Below are positions 6,596 to 14,544 of a DNA stretch of 47,235 nucleotides, in pieces. The position numbers and the translations under genes were made by a program. Positions within the stretch are counted from its first letter, which is position 1. Every line of letters starts with the position of its first letter. Under the pieces are notes generated by a model. That model had not been told where the DNA came from. It ran no database searches and was given only the letters and a program-made list of their open reading frames with translations. The stretch is from NCBI GenBank assembly GCA_964505195.1, contig CAZDGV010000010.1, positions 1 through 47,235 of the forward strand, in the 5' to 3' direction. Source of the DNA: CAZDGV01 sp964505195 (GTDB lineage: Bacteria > Bacteroidota > Bacteroidia > Chitinophagales > Chitinophagaceae).

Positions 6596-8287
6596 ATGAA
6601 ACAATGGTTAAGTTCAGCAGTTTTGATGTTTGTAATGGTGCAAGCCGCTTTCGCGCAATCGCTGGAAGAAGGCAAAAAGTTCATGTACTATGAACGCTTT
6701 CAAAGTGCCAAAGAAGTGTTTTCCAAGCTGGTAGCTGCTAAGCCCAGTGATGCAGAAGCCATCTATTGGCTCGGTCAAGCCTACCTGGGTTTGGATGATG
6801 TTGCCAATGCCCGTCAAACTTATCAAAGCGCCATTGCCGCCAACAGCAATTCGGCTTTGTTGCTTGCAGGCATGGGGCATATTCAACTCCTTGAAAACAA
6901 GACAGCCGAAGCACGCAGCAGTTTCGAAAATGCCATCAGCATCAGCAAGGGCAAGGATATTGAAACTTTCCATGCCATTGGTCGTGCCAATGTAAATGCT
7001 AAAACCGGCGATTATCAGTATGCGGTAGCCAAGCTGCAACTGGCCACTCAAATCAAGAATTTCAAAGACGCATCTGTTTACCTGACCATGGGCGATGCTT
7101 ATCGTAAGCTCATTGATGGTGGTAATGCGGTGCTTTCTTATAAAAATGCATTGAGTCTCAACCCCACATTGGCTGCTGCTCGCCATCGCGAAGGGTTGAT
7201 TTATGAAACACAGAAAAATAGAGAATATTTTCTTCCTGCTTTTGAAGAGGCAGTGCGGATGGATCCCAACTATGGTCCTGCCTTGTACTCGCTGTATGCT
7301 TACTGGTATTTCCGTGATGTAACCCGTGCGGAAGATTATCTGAATCGTTACATTGCTGCTATCGACAGCGATCCGCAAAATGATTATTTCCGTATCGACT
7401 TAAAATATGCTTCTAAAAAATATGATGAAGCGATTCGTGAAAGTGAAGCATTGATCAGTAAGCTGGGTGAAAATGTGGTGAAGCCGCGTATTTACCGACT
7501 AAAAGCATACAGCTATTTTTCATTGAGCGATTTTGCCAATGCCAAAGCGCAGCAGGAAATTTTCTTCCAAAAAGCAAAGCCGGAAGACATTGTTCCACGC
7601 GACTTCCAGCTGCAGGGCGACATTGCGGCCAATACCCCCGGCAGTGAAGCAAATGCATATGCATCTTATGAAAAAGCCATGCAGCTCGATACCGTAGAAG
7701 AGAACAGGCTCGATTATATGCAGCGGGCTGTTGAACTTTCTAAAAAAATGAAAGACAAAATTGCGATTGCCTACTGGCAGGAAAAAGCATACTGGGCGAA
7801 GAAAACCCCCAGCAACGTAGATATGTACAATTTGGGCAGAACCTTCTTCGATGCGGGTGATGCGAATTTTGGCTATTATGCCAAGGCAGACAGTGTATTT
7901 GCTGTTTATACCGAAAAATATCCTGCTCAGCCCTATGGCTGGTACTGGAGAGGCAGAAGTAACTGGAGCATCGATACATCCATGATGAATGGCATGGCCA
8001 ATCCTCATTTTGAAAAATTCATTGAAGTGGCCAGTGCCGACAAAGACTCTCTTTCGCTTCGTCCGCAGGTGAAAGTGGCTTATAAGTACTTCATTGGGTA
8101 TGAAATTTTTGTTAAGAAAGATTACCCCAAAGCCATTGAATATTGCGATAAGATATTGGCAATTGACCCCAACGACAAGGATGCTGCCGAATACAAATCA
8201 AGGCTTTCGCCAAGAACTCCGGCAGCTACACCCAAATCGGCCACGGATCCCAAAACAGGCAAGCCCGTGGGCAATAAGCCGAGTTGA
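6596..8287 (+). CDS. Exported tetratricopeptide-repeat protein
   Basis: A 563-residue protein with a signal peptide (MKQWLSSAVLMFVMVQAAFA, cleavage before QSLEE). TPR-like helix pairs run through most of its length, for example AEAIYWLGQAYLGLDDVANA near residue 50, PTLAAARHREGLIYE near 195, and DYPKAIEYCDKILAIDPND near the C-terminus. The last 30 residues are a low-complexity Pro/Thr/Lys tail. TPR proteins act as binding scaffolds; no enzyme motif is visible. The frame opens at 6572, but ATG 6596 gives the clean signal peptide. It is the last gene of the block with the small membrane protein and PstS-like lipoprotein, and is followed by a strong terminator. A partner role in an envelope complex is an inference from neighbours only. 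Confidence 0.85.
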   Translation: MKQWLSSAVLMFVMVQAAFAQSLEEGKKFMYYERFQSAKEVFSKLVAAKPSDAEAIYWLGQAYLGLDDVANARQTYQSAIAANSNSALLLAGMGHIQLLENKTAEARSSFENAISISKGKDIETFHAIGRANVNAKTGDYQYAVAKLQLATQIKNFKDASVYLTMGDAYRKLIDGGNAVLSYKNALSLNPTLAAARHREGLIYETQKNREYFLPAFEEAVRMDPNYGPALYSLYAYWYFRDVTRAEDYLNRYIAAIDSDPQNDYFRIDLKYASKKYDEAIRESEALISKLGENVVKPRIYRLKAYSYFSLSDFANAKAQQEIFFQKAKPEDIVPRDFQLQGDIAANTPGSEANAYASYEKAMQLDTVEENRLDYMQRAVELSKKMKDKIAIAYWQEKAYWAKKTPSNVDMYNLGRTFFDAGDANFGYYAKADSVFAVYTEKYPAQPYGWYWRGRSNWSIDTSMMNGMANPHFEKFIEVASADKDSLSLRPQVKVAYKYFIGYEIFVKKDYPKAIEYCDKILAIDPNDKDAAEYKSRLSPRTPAATPKSATDPKTGKPVGNKPS

Positions 8288-8310
8288 GTAACTGAATTGT
8301 TAAATTAGAT

Positions 8311-8351
8311 TTTAAATCCCCTCGGAACTTTACAACCGGGGGGATTTTTTA
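8311..8351 (+). terminator. Rho-independent terminator after the TPR gene
   Basis: AAATCCCC (8314-8321) pairs with GGGGATTT across the segment TCGGAACTTTACAACCGG, whose CGG/CCG ends extend the stem, and a T-run follows (8345-8350). It separates the TPR gene from the nuo operon. Confidence 0.88.
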
Positions 8352-8385
8352 TGCAGGATACTGCGGTATTTCACAGGCACTGTCT

Positions 8386-8393
8386 TATTTTTG
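8386..8393 (+). promoter_or_regulatory. -7 promoter box of the nuo operon
   Basis: TATTTTTG matches TAnnTTTG exactly, 22 bases before the nuoA ATG and just downstream of a terminator. This is where the operon promoter is expected. No clear TTG is seen at the -33 position. Confidence 0.55.
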
Positions 8394-8415
8394 CGCTCGC
8401 AAAAAAACCTTGTCC

Positions 8416-8835
8416 ATGAACATTTGGAAGTTTCTACTCCAGGTCAACACAAGTTCAGCTACCAGTGATGTGAACAATGCCTTCAATTATGTTCCCATTG
8501 CCATCCAAATCATCTTCGCGGTGGGTTTTGTTGCGCTGATGTTTGGGCTTTCACATTTGGTGGGTCCCCGCCGTGCCACATCCGATAAACTGGAGAATTT
8601 CGAAAGTGGTATTGAAATCAAAGGCAATGCACGCCAGCCCATGGCAGTAAAGTACTTTCTGGTTGCCATTCTCTTTGTTCTGTTCGATGTAGAGGTGATC
8701 TTCTTTTATCCATATGCTGTAAATTTTAGGGAACTCGGCTGGGAGGGATTTGTGGCAGTGCTCATGTTTGTGGGCTTTTTTGTGGCTGGGTTCTATTACA
8801 TCATCAAAAAAGGAGCCCTCAACTGGGAAGATTAA
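8416..8835 (+). CDS. nuoA: NADH-quinone oxidoreductase subunit A
   Basis: Membrane subunit of respiratory complex I, close to the quinone-binding region. The 139-residue product has three hydrophobic helices, at roughly residues 25-48, 78-98 and 108-130. The family-specific segments KLENFESGIEIKGNARQP and FLVAILFVLFDVEVIFFYPY, with conserved acidic residues in helix 2, are present. ATG 8416 is chosen; a TTG two codons upstream is the only alternative. First gene of the nuo operon, after a terminator and a promoter-like box. A 99-base spacer to nuoB holds a small hairpin. Confidence 0.96.
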   Translation: MNIWKFLLQVNTSSATSDVNNAFNYVPIAIQIIFAVGFVALMFGLSHLVGPRRATSDKLENFESGIEIKGNARQPMAVKYFLVAILFVLFDVEVIFFYPYAVNFRELGWEGFVAVLMFVGFFVAGFYYIIKKGALNWED

Positions 8836-8844
8836 GAAGGGATT

Positions 8845-8859
8845 TGCTGAAAATCAGCA
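8845..8859 (+). repeat. Small hairpin in the nuoA-nuoB spacer
   Basis: TGCTGA-AAA-TCAGCA: a perfect 6-base stem with a 3-base loop just after the nuoA stop. No T-run follows, so it is not a terminator. It might be an mRNA stability element, but the stem is short. Confidence 0.4.
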
Positions 8860-8934
8860 GGTTGACTTCAAACTTTGATCTTCCGGTGTTGTTAATCTCT
8901 AAAAAATGACCTTTCATATATAAACTTTTTGACT

Positions 8935-9525
8935 ATGTCTCGTCCGGTTCGCTTTAATATCAATCCCATCCCCGCAAATATCAATGGCCATATCGGCGTG
9001 GCTGATATGCCTGATGGTTATTCGGGAGAAGGGTTTTTTACCACTAAGCTGAGTGAAGTGGTGGGCCTGGCACGTAAAAATTCTATTTGGCCCCTGCCTT
9101 TTGCTACTTCCTGCTGCGGCATTGAATTTATGGCAACCGCCGCTTCGCATTACGATATCGGTCGCTTTGGTGCTGAGCGCATGGCGCATACTCCCCGCCA
9201 GTGCGATTTGCTGATGGTAATGGGCACCATCGCCAAAAAGATGGGTCCTGTTCTCCGTCAGGTATATCTGCAAATGGCAGAACCGCGCTGGGTGCTTTCT
9301 GTGGGTGCCTGTGCTTCCAGTGGTGGTATTTTCGATACATACAGTGTGTTACAGGGGATTGATCAAATTATTCCGGTTGACGTTTACGTTCCGGGCTGTC
9401 CTCCCCGCCCTGAAGCCATCATTGATGGCGTTCTCAAAATTCAGGATCTGGTAGGACAAGAAAGTTTGCGCCGCAGAAACAGTGAGCATTATAAAGCGCT
9501 GCTGCAGAGCTACGGTATTGAATAA
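8935..9525 (+). CDS. nuoB: NADH-quinone oxidoreductase subunit B
   Basis: Peripheral-arm subunit carrying iron-sulfur cluster N2, which hands electrons to the quinone. The 196-residue product has the tandem cysteines of N2 (TSCCGIEFM, Cys60-Cys61) and the further ligand segments GACASSGG and VPGCPPRPEA. The loop SHYDIGRFGAERM near the quinone site is conserved. ATG 8935 is used; an in-frame TTG two codons earlier is less likely. Follows nuoA and is 33 bases before nuoC. Confidence 0.97.
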   Translation: MSRPVRFNINPIPANINGHIGVADMPDGYSGEGFFTTKLSEVVGLARKNSIWPLPFATSCCGIEFMATAASHYDIGRFGAERMAHTPRQCDLLMVMGTIAKKMGPVLRQVYLQMAEPRWVLSVGACASSGGIFDTYSVLQGIDQIIPVDVYVPGCPPRPEAIIDGVLKIQDLVGQESLRRRNSEHYKALLQSYGIE

Positions 9526-9558
9526 GGATGAAAAGCAGCCAACCAAAAAAATGAAGCC

Positions 9559-10074
9559 ATGGCAGTGAGCAATGAACAAATAAAAAATAAACTGGTAGAA
9601 AAATTCGGTGATCAGATATTTGATTTTTCCGAGCCCTATGGCATGCTCACTTTTGAAGCGCCCAAAGCACTTAACTTAAAAGTACTTCAGTTTTTATACG
9701 ACGACGAAACGCTTAAGTTTCGCTTTCTCACCGATCTGCAGGCTGTTCATTATCCCAACGATGCGGGCAGAGAACTTGCGGTGGTGTATCATTTGCACAA
9801 TTTGCAAGACAATGTGCGGATTCGTTTTAAAGTGTTTACGGATATCAAACAACCAGACGTATATACAGCCACGCAACTCTTTGCTACGGCCAATTGGATG
9901 GAGCGTGAGACCTATGATTTCTTCGGCGTCAACTTTGTAGGCCATCCCGATTTAAGACGCATTTTAAATGTAGATGAAATGGATTACTTCCCGCTGCGGA
10001 AGGAATATCCGCTGGAAGATCAGTCGCGCGTGGATAAAGATGATGAGATGTTTGGTAGAGGAGGAAACATTTAA
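9559..10074 (+). CDS. nuoC: NADH-quinone oxidoreductase subunit C (30 kDa)
   Basis: Structural subunit of the peripheral arm that packs against NuoD. The 171-residue product has the 30-kDa signature near its C-terminus: NWMERETYDFFGVNFVGHPD followed by RRILNVDEMDYFPLRKEYPL. It is a separate gene rather than the NuoCD fusion found in E. coli. 20 bases separate it from nuoD. Confidence 0.96.
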   Translation: MAVSNEQIKNKLVEKFGDQIFDFSEPYGMLTFEAPKALNLKVLQFLYDDETLKFRFLTDLQAVHYPNDAGRELAVVYHLHNLQDNVRIRFKVFTDIKQPDVYTATQLFATANWMERETYDFFGVNFVGHPDLRRILNVDEMDYFPLRKEYPLEDQSRVDKDDEMFGRGGNI

Positions 10075-10094
10075 CGTAAAGCCGAATCATTATT

Positions 10095-11315
10095 ATGTCA
10101 GATCATATTTTATTACCCGAAGGTTCTATTGAAAAGCAGACCACCACACTCAATCTGGGTCCCACACACCCGGCCACGCACGGCGTGTTTCAGAATGTGC
10201 TGGAAATGGATGGAGAGCGTGTGCTTTCTGCCGAACCAACAGTGGGTTATATTCATCGTGCGTTTGAAAAGCTTGCGGAACGTAGGCCATTGTATCAGGT
10301 AACGCCTATTACAGACCGATTGAATTATTGCTCCAGCCCCATCAACAATATGGGCTGGCATATGACTTGCGAAAAATTATTAGGGGTACAAACACCCAAA
10401 CGCGTTGATTATTTGCGAGTGATCATCATGGAGCTGGCTCGCATTGCCGATCACTTGATTTGTAATTCCATTGTGGGGGTTGACTCCGGCGCGTTTTCCG
10501 GCTTTCTCTACGTGATGCAATACCGCGAACTCATTTATGAAATTTATGAGGAGATCTGCGGAAGCCGACTCACCACCAATATCGGTCGCATTGGCGGATT
10601 CGAGCGCAATTTCACCCCCGTTGCATGGCAAAAGTTGGAGCGTTTTCTGCGCGAATACCCCAAAGTGCTGAAAGAATTTGAAGATCTTTTTACACGCAAC
10701 CGCATCTTTATGGAGCGAACCATCGGTGCCGGTCCTATTTCAGCGGAACGAGCACTCAACTATGGGTTTACCGGTCCCAACCTGCGTGCTACAGGGGTAG
10801 ATTATGATGTACGTGTGCATACGCCTTATTCATCGTACGAAGATTTCGATTTTACCGTACCGGTGGGTACTACTGGCGATTGTTATGATCGGTTCCTGGT
10901 ACGTAATCAGGAAATGTGGCAAAGTCTTTCCATCATCGAACAGGCTTTCCGCAAAATCCAAAATATGAAAGGTGCAGAAGCGGAAGTATATCATGCCGAT
11001 GTGCCTGAATATTATCTGCCGAAAAAAGAAGATGTATATACGAGTATGGAAGCGCTGATATGGCATTTCAAAATCATCATGGGTGAAATTGATATGCCCA
11101 AGGGCGAAGTGTACCACAGTGTGGAAGGTGGTAATGGTGAGTTAGGTTTTTATCTGATCAGCGATGGTGGCAGAACGCCATATCGACTTCACTTTAGAAG
11201 ACCATGCTTTATTTATTATCAGGCCTATCCGGAAATCATCAAAGGTGCAATGCTCAGTGATGCGATCATCACCATGAGTAGTTTAAACCTGATAGCCGGT
11301 GAGCTGGATGCTTAA
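10095..11315 (+). CDS. nuoD: NADH-quinone oxidoreductase subunit D (49 kDa)
   Basis: The 49-kDa subunit that forms the quinone-binding pocket with NuoB. The 406-residue product has the N-terminal GPTHPATHGVF motif, whose histidine lies at the quinone headgroup, then ITDRLNYCSS, IGRIGGFERNF and the C-terminal DPCF-like segment FRRPCFIYYQAYPEI. The protein ends SLNLIAGELDA, close to the family end (usually DPVMGEIDR), so it looks complete. Full family length. 36 bases before nuoE. Confidence 0.97.
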   Translation: MSDHILLPEGSIEKQTTTLNLGPTHPATHGVFQNVLEMDGERVLSAEPTVGYIHRAFEKLAERRPLYQVTPITDRLNYCSSPINNMGWHMTCEKLLGVQTPKRVDYLRVIIMELARIADHLICNSIVGVDSGAFSGFLYVMQYRELIYEIYEEICGSRLTTNIGRIGGFERNFTPVAWQKLERFLREYPKVLKEFEDLFTRNRIFMERTIGAGPISAERALNYGFTGPNLRATGVDYDVRVHTPYSSYEDFDFTVPVGTTGDCYDRFLVRNQEMWQSLSIIEQAFRKIQNMKGAEAEVYHADVPEYYLPKKEDVYTSMEALIWHFKIIMGEIDMPKGEVYHSVEGGNGELGFYLISDGGRTPYRLHFRRPCFIYYQAYPEIIKGAMLSDAIITMSSLNLIAGELDA

Positions 11316-11351
11316 TGCAGAAATACGCAACGAAACATTGAAAAAGCGAAC

Positions 11352-11843
11352 ATGAAATTTTCAGAACAACAACTGGCAGAAGTAAAAGCACTCATAGCAC
11401 ATTATCCGGAAGGTAAGCAAAAGAGTGCACTCATTCCGCTGTTGCATATGGCGCAGAAAGAAAATGCCGGCTGGCTTAGTGCAGAGGCGATGGATTATGT
11501 GGCTTCACTGCTGGGTATTGAACCCATTGAGGTGTATGAAGTAGCCACTTTCTACACCATGTTCAATCTGCAGCCTGTGGGTAAGCATATTTTCGAAGTA
11601 TGTCAAACAGGTCCGTGCATGCTGCGTGGCAGCGATGAGCTCATTGCACATATTCGCAGTAGGCTGAATATTGGTCCGGGTGAAACCACCGCCGACGGTA
11701 TGTTTACACTGAAGCTGGTAGAATGCCTGGGAGCCTGTGGCTATGCACCCATGATGCAGTTGGGTGCCAACTATCGTGAGCATCTTACCATTGAAAAAGT
11801 GGATGCCATGATTGAAAAGGCAATACAGGGAGAAATGATTTGA
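11352..11843 (+). CDS. nuoE: NADH-quinone oxidoreductase subunit E (24 kDa)
   Basis: NADH-module subunit holding the [2Fe-2S] cluster N1a. The 163-residue product has the four ligands in two pairs, CQTGPC and CLGAC, with the usual spacing, after a helical N-terminal domain (LIPLLHMAQKENAGWLSAEA). Its stop is only two bases before the start of a small membrane-protein gene. The presence of nuoE, F and G shows that this complex I has its own NADH-oxidising module. Confidence 0.97.
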   Translation: MKFSEQQLAEVKALIAHYPEGKQKSALIPLLHMAQKENAGWLSAEAMDYVASLLGIEPIEVYEVATFYTMFNLQPVGKHIFEVCQTGPCMLRGSDELIAHIRSRLNIGPGETTADGMFTLKLVECLGACGYAPMMQLGANYREHLTIEKVDAMIEKAIQGEMI

Positions 11844-11845
11844 CG

Positions 11846-12034
11846 ATGATAAAGGAACCGCATATCAAAAAGCTGATCCTCACGCAATGGGCAATTGCAC
11901 TATTGCTGATGATTGCTGCACGATACCTGAGCGATGATCAACTGTTATCGGTAAGCTTTATATCAATGGCAGCAGGAATTGGTTTCGTTGTTTGTATACA
12001 GATGATATGGTTCAGTTTAGCTAAAAAAAAATAA
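11846..12034 (+). CDS. Small two-helix membrane protein inserted between nuoE and nuoF
   Basis: A 62-residue protein starting MIKEPHIKKL, with two hydrophobic segments, about residues 11-29 (LILTQWAIALLLMIAARYL) and 34-57, joined by a short acidic loop (SDDQ) and ending in KKK. It begins two bases after the nuoE stop and ends 12 bases before the nuoF start, so it sits firmly inside the operon and is probably translated with it. I recognise no family, and it matches none of the 14 standard subunits, all of which are accounted for elsewhere in the operon. It could be an accessory or assembly factor of complex I, or a supernumerary subunit. That is inference from position only. Confidence 0.75.
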   Translation: MIKEPHIKKLILTQWAIALLLMIAARYLSDDQLLSVSFISMAAGIGFVVCIQMIWFSLAKKK

Positions 12035-12046
12035 CCAATAGCGCAG

Positions 12047-13399
12047 ATGGGAAGAAAATTATTATTGGATAAAGCAAATGTTGAAGGCATTCGTCATTAC
12101 GATGTGTATCGCCGCGAAGGTGGATATCGTAGTGTGGAGAAGGCATTGAAAACCATGAGTCCCGATCAGGTGGTAGAAGAGGTAAAGAAAAGTGGCTTGC
12201 GTGGACGTGGTGGTGCGGGTTTTCCTTCGGGCATGAAGTGGAGCTTTTTGGCGAAACCGGAAGGAGTGCCCCGCTATTTGGTATGCAATGCCGATGAAAG
12301 TGAGCCCGGTACCTTCAAAGACCGCTATCTCATGGAATTCATTCCCCATCTGTTGATTGAGGGAATGATCACTGCATCCTATGCACTTGGTTCGAATAGG
12401 TCATACATTTATATCCGCGGTGAGTACTGGTGGGTAAAGGAAATTCTGGAGCAGGCAATACAAGAGGCGCGCAACGCAGGTTGGCTGGGAAAAAATATTC
12501 TGGGCAGCGGGTTCGATTGCGACATATTCGTGCAGCCCGGTGCAGGTGCTTATATCTGTGGCGAGGAAACTGCTCTGCTTGAATCGCTTGAAGGAAAGCG
12601 TGGTAATCCGCGTATCAAGCCGCCCTTCCCTGCGGTAAAGGGTTTGTGGGGTTGCCCAACGGTGGTGAACAATGTTGAAACCATTGCCGCTGTGGTGCCC
12701 ATTGTAAATGAAGGAGGAGATGAGTATGCGAAGATTGGTATTGGAAAATCTACCGGAACCAAACTCATATCTGCTTGTGGAAATATCGTAAAGCCGGGTG
12801 TGTATGAAATAGAAATGAACATTTCTGTTGAAGAATTTATTTATAGCGATGAATATTGTGGCGGTATCGCCAATGGAAAGAAGCTGAAAGCATGCATCCC
12901 CGGTGGATCTTCTGTGCCCATTCTTCCTGCCAATCTGTTGCTGAAAACGGCAAAAGGTGAAACCCGCATGATGACCTATGAAAGTTTGAGTGATGGTGGT
13001 TTTGCCACTGGTAGCATGATGGGTAGCGGTGGATTCATTGTGCTGGATGAAGATCAGTGCGTGGTTAGGCACACATATACGCTAGCGCGTTTTTATCGTC
13101 ATGAAAGCTGCGGACAATGCTCACCCTGTCGCGAAGGAACCGGCTGGATGGAAAAGATTCTATGGAATATTGAAACAGGAAAGGGAAAGATGAGTGATAT
13201 CGAGCTGCTTTGGGATATCCAGCGTAAGATCGAAGGAAATACCATTTGTCCGCTCGGCGATGCTGCAGCATGGCCGGTAGCGGCTGCAATTCGTCATTTC
13301 CGTGATGAATTTGAGTGGCATGTAATGCATCCTGAAGAAGCACAAACAAGAAACTATGGTTTGGCACAGTATGCCAGTCCATTAGTGCCAGTTGAATAA
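12047..13399 (+). CDS. nuoF: NADH-quinone oxidoreductase subunit F (51 kDa)
   Basis: Binds NADH, FMN and cluster N3, and is where electrons enter complex I. The 450-residue product has the glycine-rich GRGGAGFPSGMKW motif (NADH/FMN), the segment GAGAYICGEETALLESLEG, and the [4Fe-4S] ligands in ESCGQCSPCREGT plus the later cysteine in NTICPLGD. Full family length with no interruptions. 41 bases separate it from nuoG, and an 18-base palindrome lies in that spacer. Confidence 0.97.
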   Translation: MGRKLLLDKANVEGIRHYDVYRREGGYRSVEKALKTMSPDQVVEEVKKSGLRGRGGAGFPSGMKWSFLAKPEGVPRYLVCNADESEPGTFKDRYLMEFIPHLLIEGMITASYALGSNRSYIYIRGEYWWVKEILEQAIQEARNAGWLGKNILGSGFDCDIFVQPGAGAYICGEETALLESLEGKRGNPRIKPPFPAVKGLWGCPTVVNNVETIAAVVPIVNEGGDEYAKIGIGKSTGTKLISACGNIVKPGVYEIEMNISVEEFIYSDEYCGGIANGKKLKACIPGGSSVPILPANLLLKTAKGETRMMTYESLSDGGFATGSMMGSGGFIVLDEDQCVVRHTYTLARFYRHESCGQCSPCREGTGWMEKILWNIETGKGKMSDIELLWDIQRKIEGNTICPLGDAAAWPVAAAIRHFRDEFEWHVMHPEEAQTRNYGLAQYASPLVPVE

Positions 13400-13408
13400 A
13401 ACAATTTC

Positions 13409-13426
13409 ACGCAAGCATGCTTGCGT
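13409..13426. repeat. 18-base perfect palindrome between nuoF and nuoG
   Basis: ACGCAAGCATGCTTGCGT is its own reverse complement. As RNA it could fold to a 7-base stem with a CAUG loop. A short A-run follows on the plus strand, so it is not a plus-strand terminator. It lies inside the operon 14 bases before nuoG. Confidence 0.8.
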
Positions 13427-13440
13427 AAAAAACTGATAAG

Positions 13441-14544
13441 ATGAGCGAACAGAAACCATTAATGAAAGTCACCATCGACAATATCACTGTTGAAGTGGAG
13501 CCGGGCACTACTATTTTGCAGGCAGCACGTAAAGTTGGCGGTGAAGTGGCGCCTCCCGCGATGTGTTACTACACTAAGCTGAAAGACAGCGGCGGTAAAT
13601 GCCGCACTTGTTTGGTGGAAGTGGCACAGGGTTCTGCTGCTGATCCCAGACCCATGCCGAAGCTGGTAGCCAGCTGTCGCACGACCGTTATGGATGGCAT
13701 GGTGGTAAAAAATATTACCAGTGAAAGAGTGCTCGATGCACGCAAAGGCGTAGTCGAGTTTTTGCTGATCAACCATCCGCTCGACTGCCCCATCTGCGAT
13801 CAGGCAGGTGAGTGCCATTTGCAAGATTTAAGCTATGAGCATGGTGTAGGTGCAAGCCGCTTTGAATTTCAGCGCCGCACTTTTGAAAAACATGATCTTG
13901 GTCCATATATTCAGCTGCATATGACGCGCTGCATTCTTTGCTATCGCTGTGTGTATGTAGCCGATCAGGTTTCAGACAAGCGTAAGCACGGCATTCTACA
14001 ACGGGGCGACCATGCCGAAATTGCAACCTATATTCAAAACAGTCTCGACAACGATTTCATTGGCAATGTGATTGATGTTTGTCCGGTAGGAGCACTCACC
14101 GATAAAACCTTCCGCTTTAAAAACAGGGTATGGTTTACCAAGCCCGTTGATGCGCATTGCAGCTGCGAAAAGTGTGCCGGTAAAGTGCAGTTGTGGATGC
14201 GTGGCGATGAAGTGTTGCGCGTAACCGCTCGTAAAGATGAGTGGGGTGAAGTGAAAGACTGGATTTGCAATACTTGTCGCTTTGAAAGAAAAAAAGTGAG
14301 TGACTGGGTAATAGAGGGGCCTAGCCAGGTGAATCGTCATTCTGTGATTTCGCAGGGGCATTATGTTGGTTTACAAAAACCCCAGGAAACCATTAAAAAA
14401 GTAATGAATGGCCGTGATCCCAAACTGCTCATGAATATACATGAAGTAAGTGAAGTGAATAAAGTAGAGCTCAGTGAACTGAAAGGGCCTGCTACATCAC
14501 AAACATTTAAAACCATCAAGCAAGAAGATAAAGCTCATGGATAA
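13441..14544 (+). CDS. nuoG: NADH-quinone oxidoreductase subunit G, short form (iron-sulfur part only)
   Basis: Carries the electron wire of the NADH arm. The 367-residue product has the [2Fe-2S] N1b ligands (Cys42, then GGKCRTCLVEV and VASCRT), the N5 set HPLDCPICDQAGEC with its histidine ligand, and the N4 set RCILCYRC with a distal cysteine in VIDVCPVGAL. The large molybdopterin-type domain that makes other NuoG proteins about 900 residues long is absent. Near the C-terminus is an extra set: Cys240, 242, 245, 276 and 279 (C-x-C-x2-C-x30-C-x2-C), unlike the usual N7 pattern C-x2-C-x3-C-x26 to 34-C. nuoH starts 8 bases before the stop, so the short length is real and not a frameshift. Short NuoG proteins occur in other Bacteroidota. 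Confidence 0.94.
   Translation: MSEQKPLMKVTIDNITVEVEPGTTILQAARKVGGEVAPPAMCYYTKLKDSGGKCRTCLVEVAQGSAADPRPMPKLVASCRTTVMDGMVVKNITSERVLDARKGVVEFLLINHPLDCPICDQAGECHLQDLSYEHGVGASRFEFQRRTFEKHDLGPYIQLHMTRCILCYRCVYVADQVSDKRKHGILQRGDHAEIATYIQNSLDNDFIGNVIDVCPVGALTDKTFRFKNRVWFTKPVDAHCSCEKCAGKVQLWMRGDEVLRVTARKDEWGEVKDWICNTCRFERKKVSDWVIEGPSQVNRHSVISQGHYVGLQKPQETIKKVMNGRDPKLLMNIHEVSEVNKVELSELKGPATSQTFKTIKQEDKAHG

Noticed and set aside
6614..7378. 254-codon open frame on the minus strand opposite the TPR gene
   Set aside because: It lies wholly inside a well-supported gene with a signal peptide and TPR helices. Its own translation has no motif or family likeness.
12401..13072. 223-codon minus-strand frame opposite nuoF
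   Set aside because: Shadow of nuoF, which is certain from its cluster motifs. The translation is rich in His, Ile and Thr with no domain.
13441..14544. NuoG short because of a frameshift or premature stop
   Set aside because: nuoH starts with a good family N-terminus 8 bases before the NuoG stop, and no molybdopterin-domain sequence follows in any frame. The short form is real.
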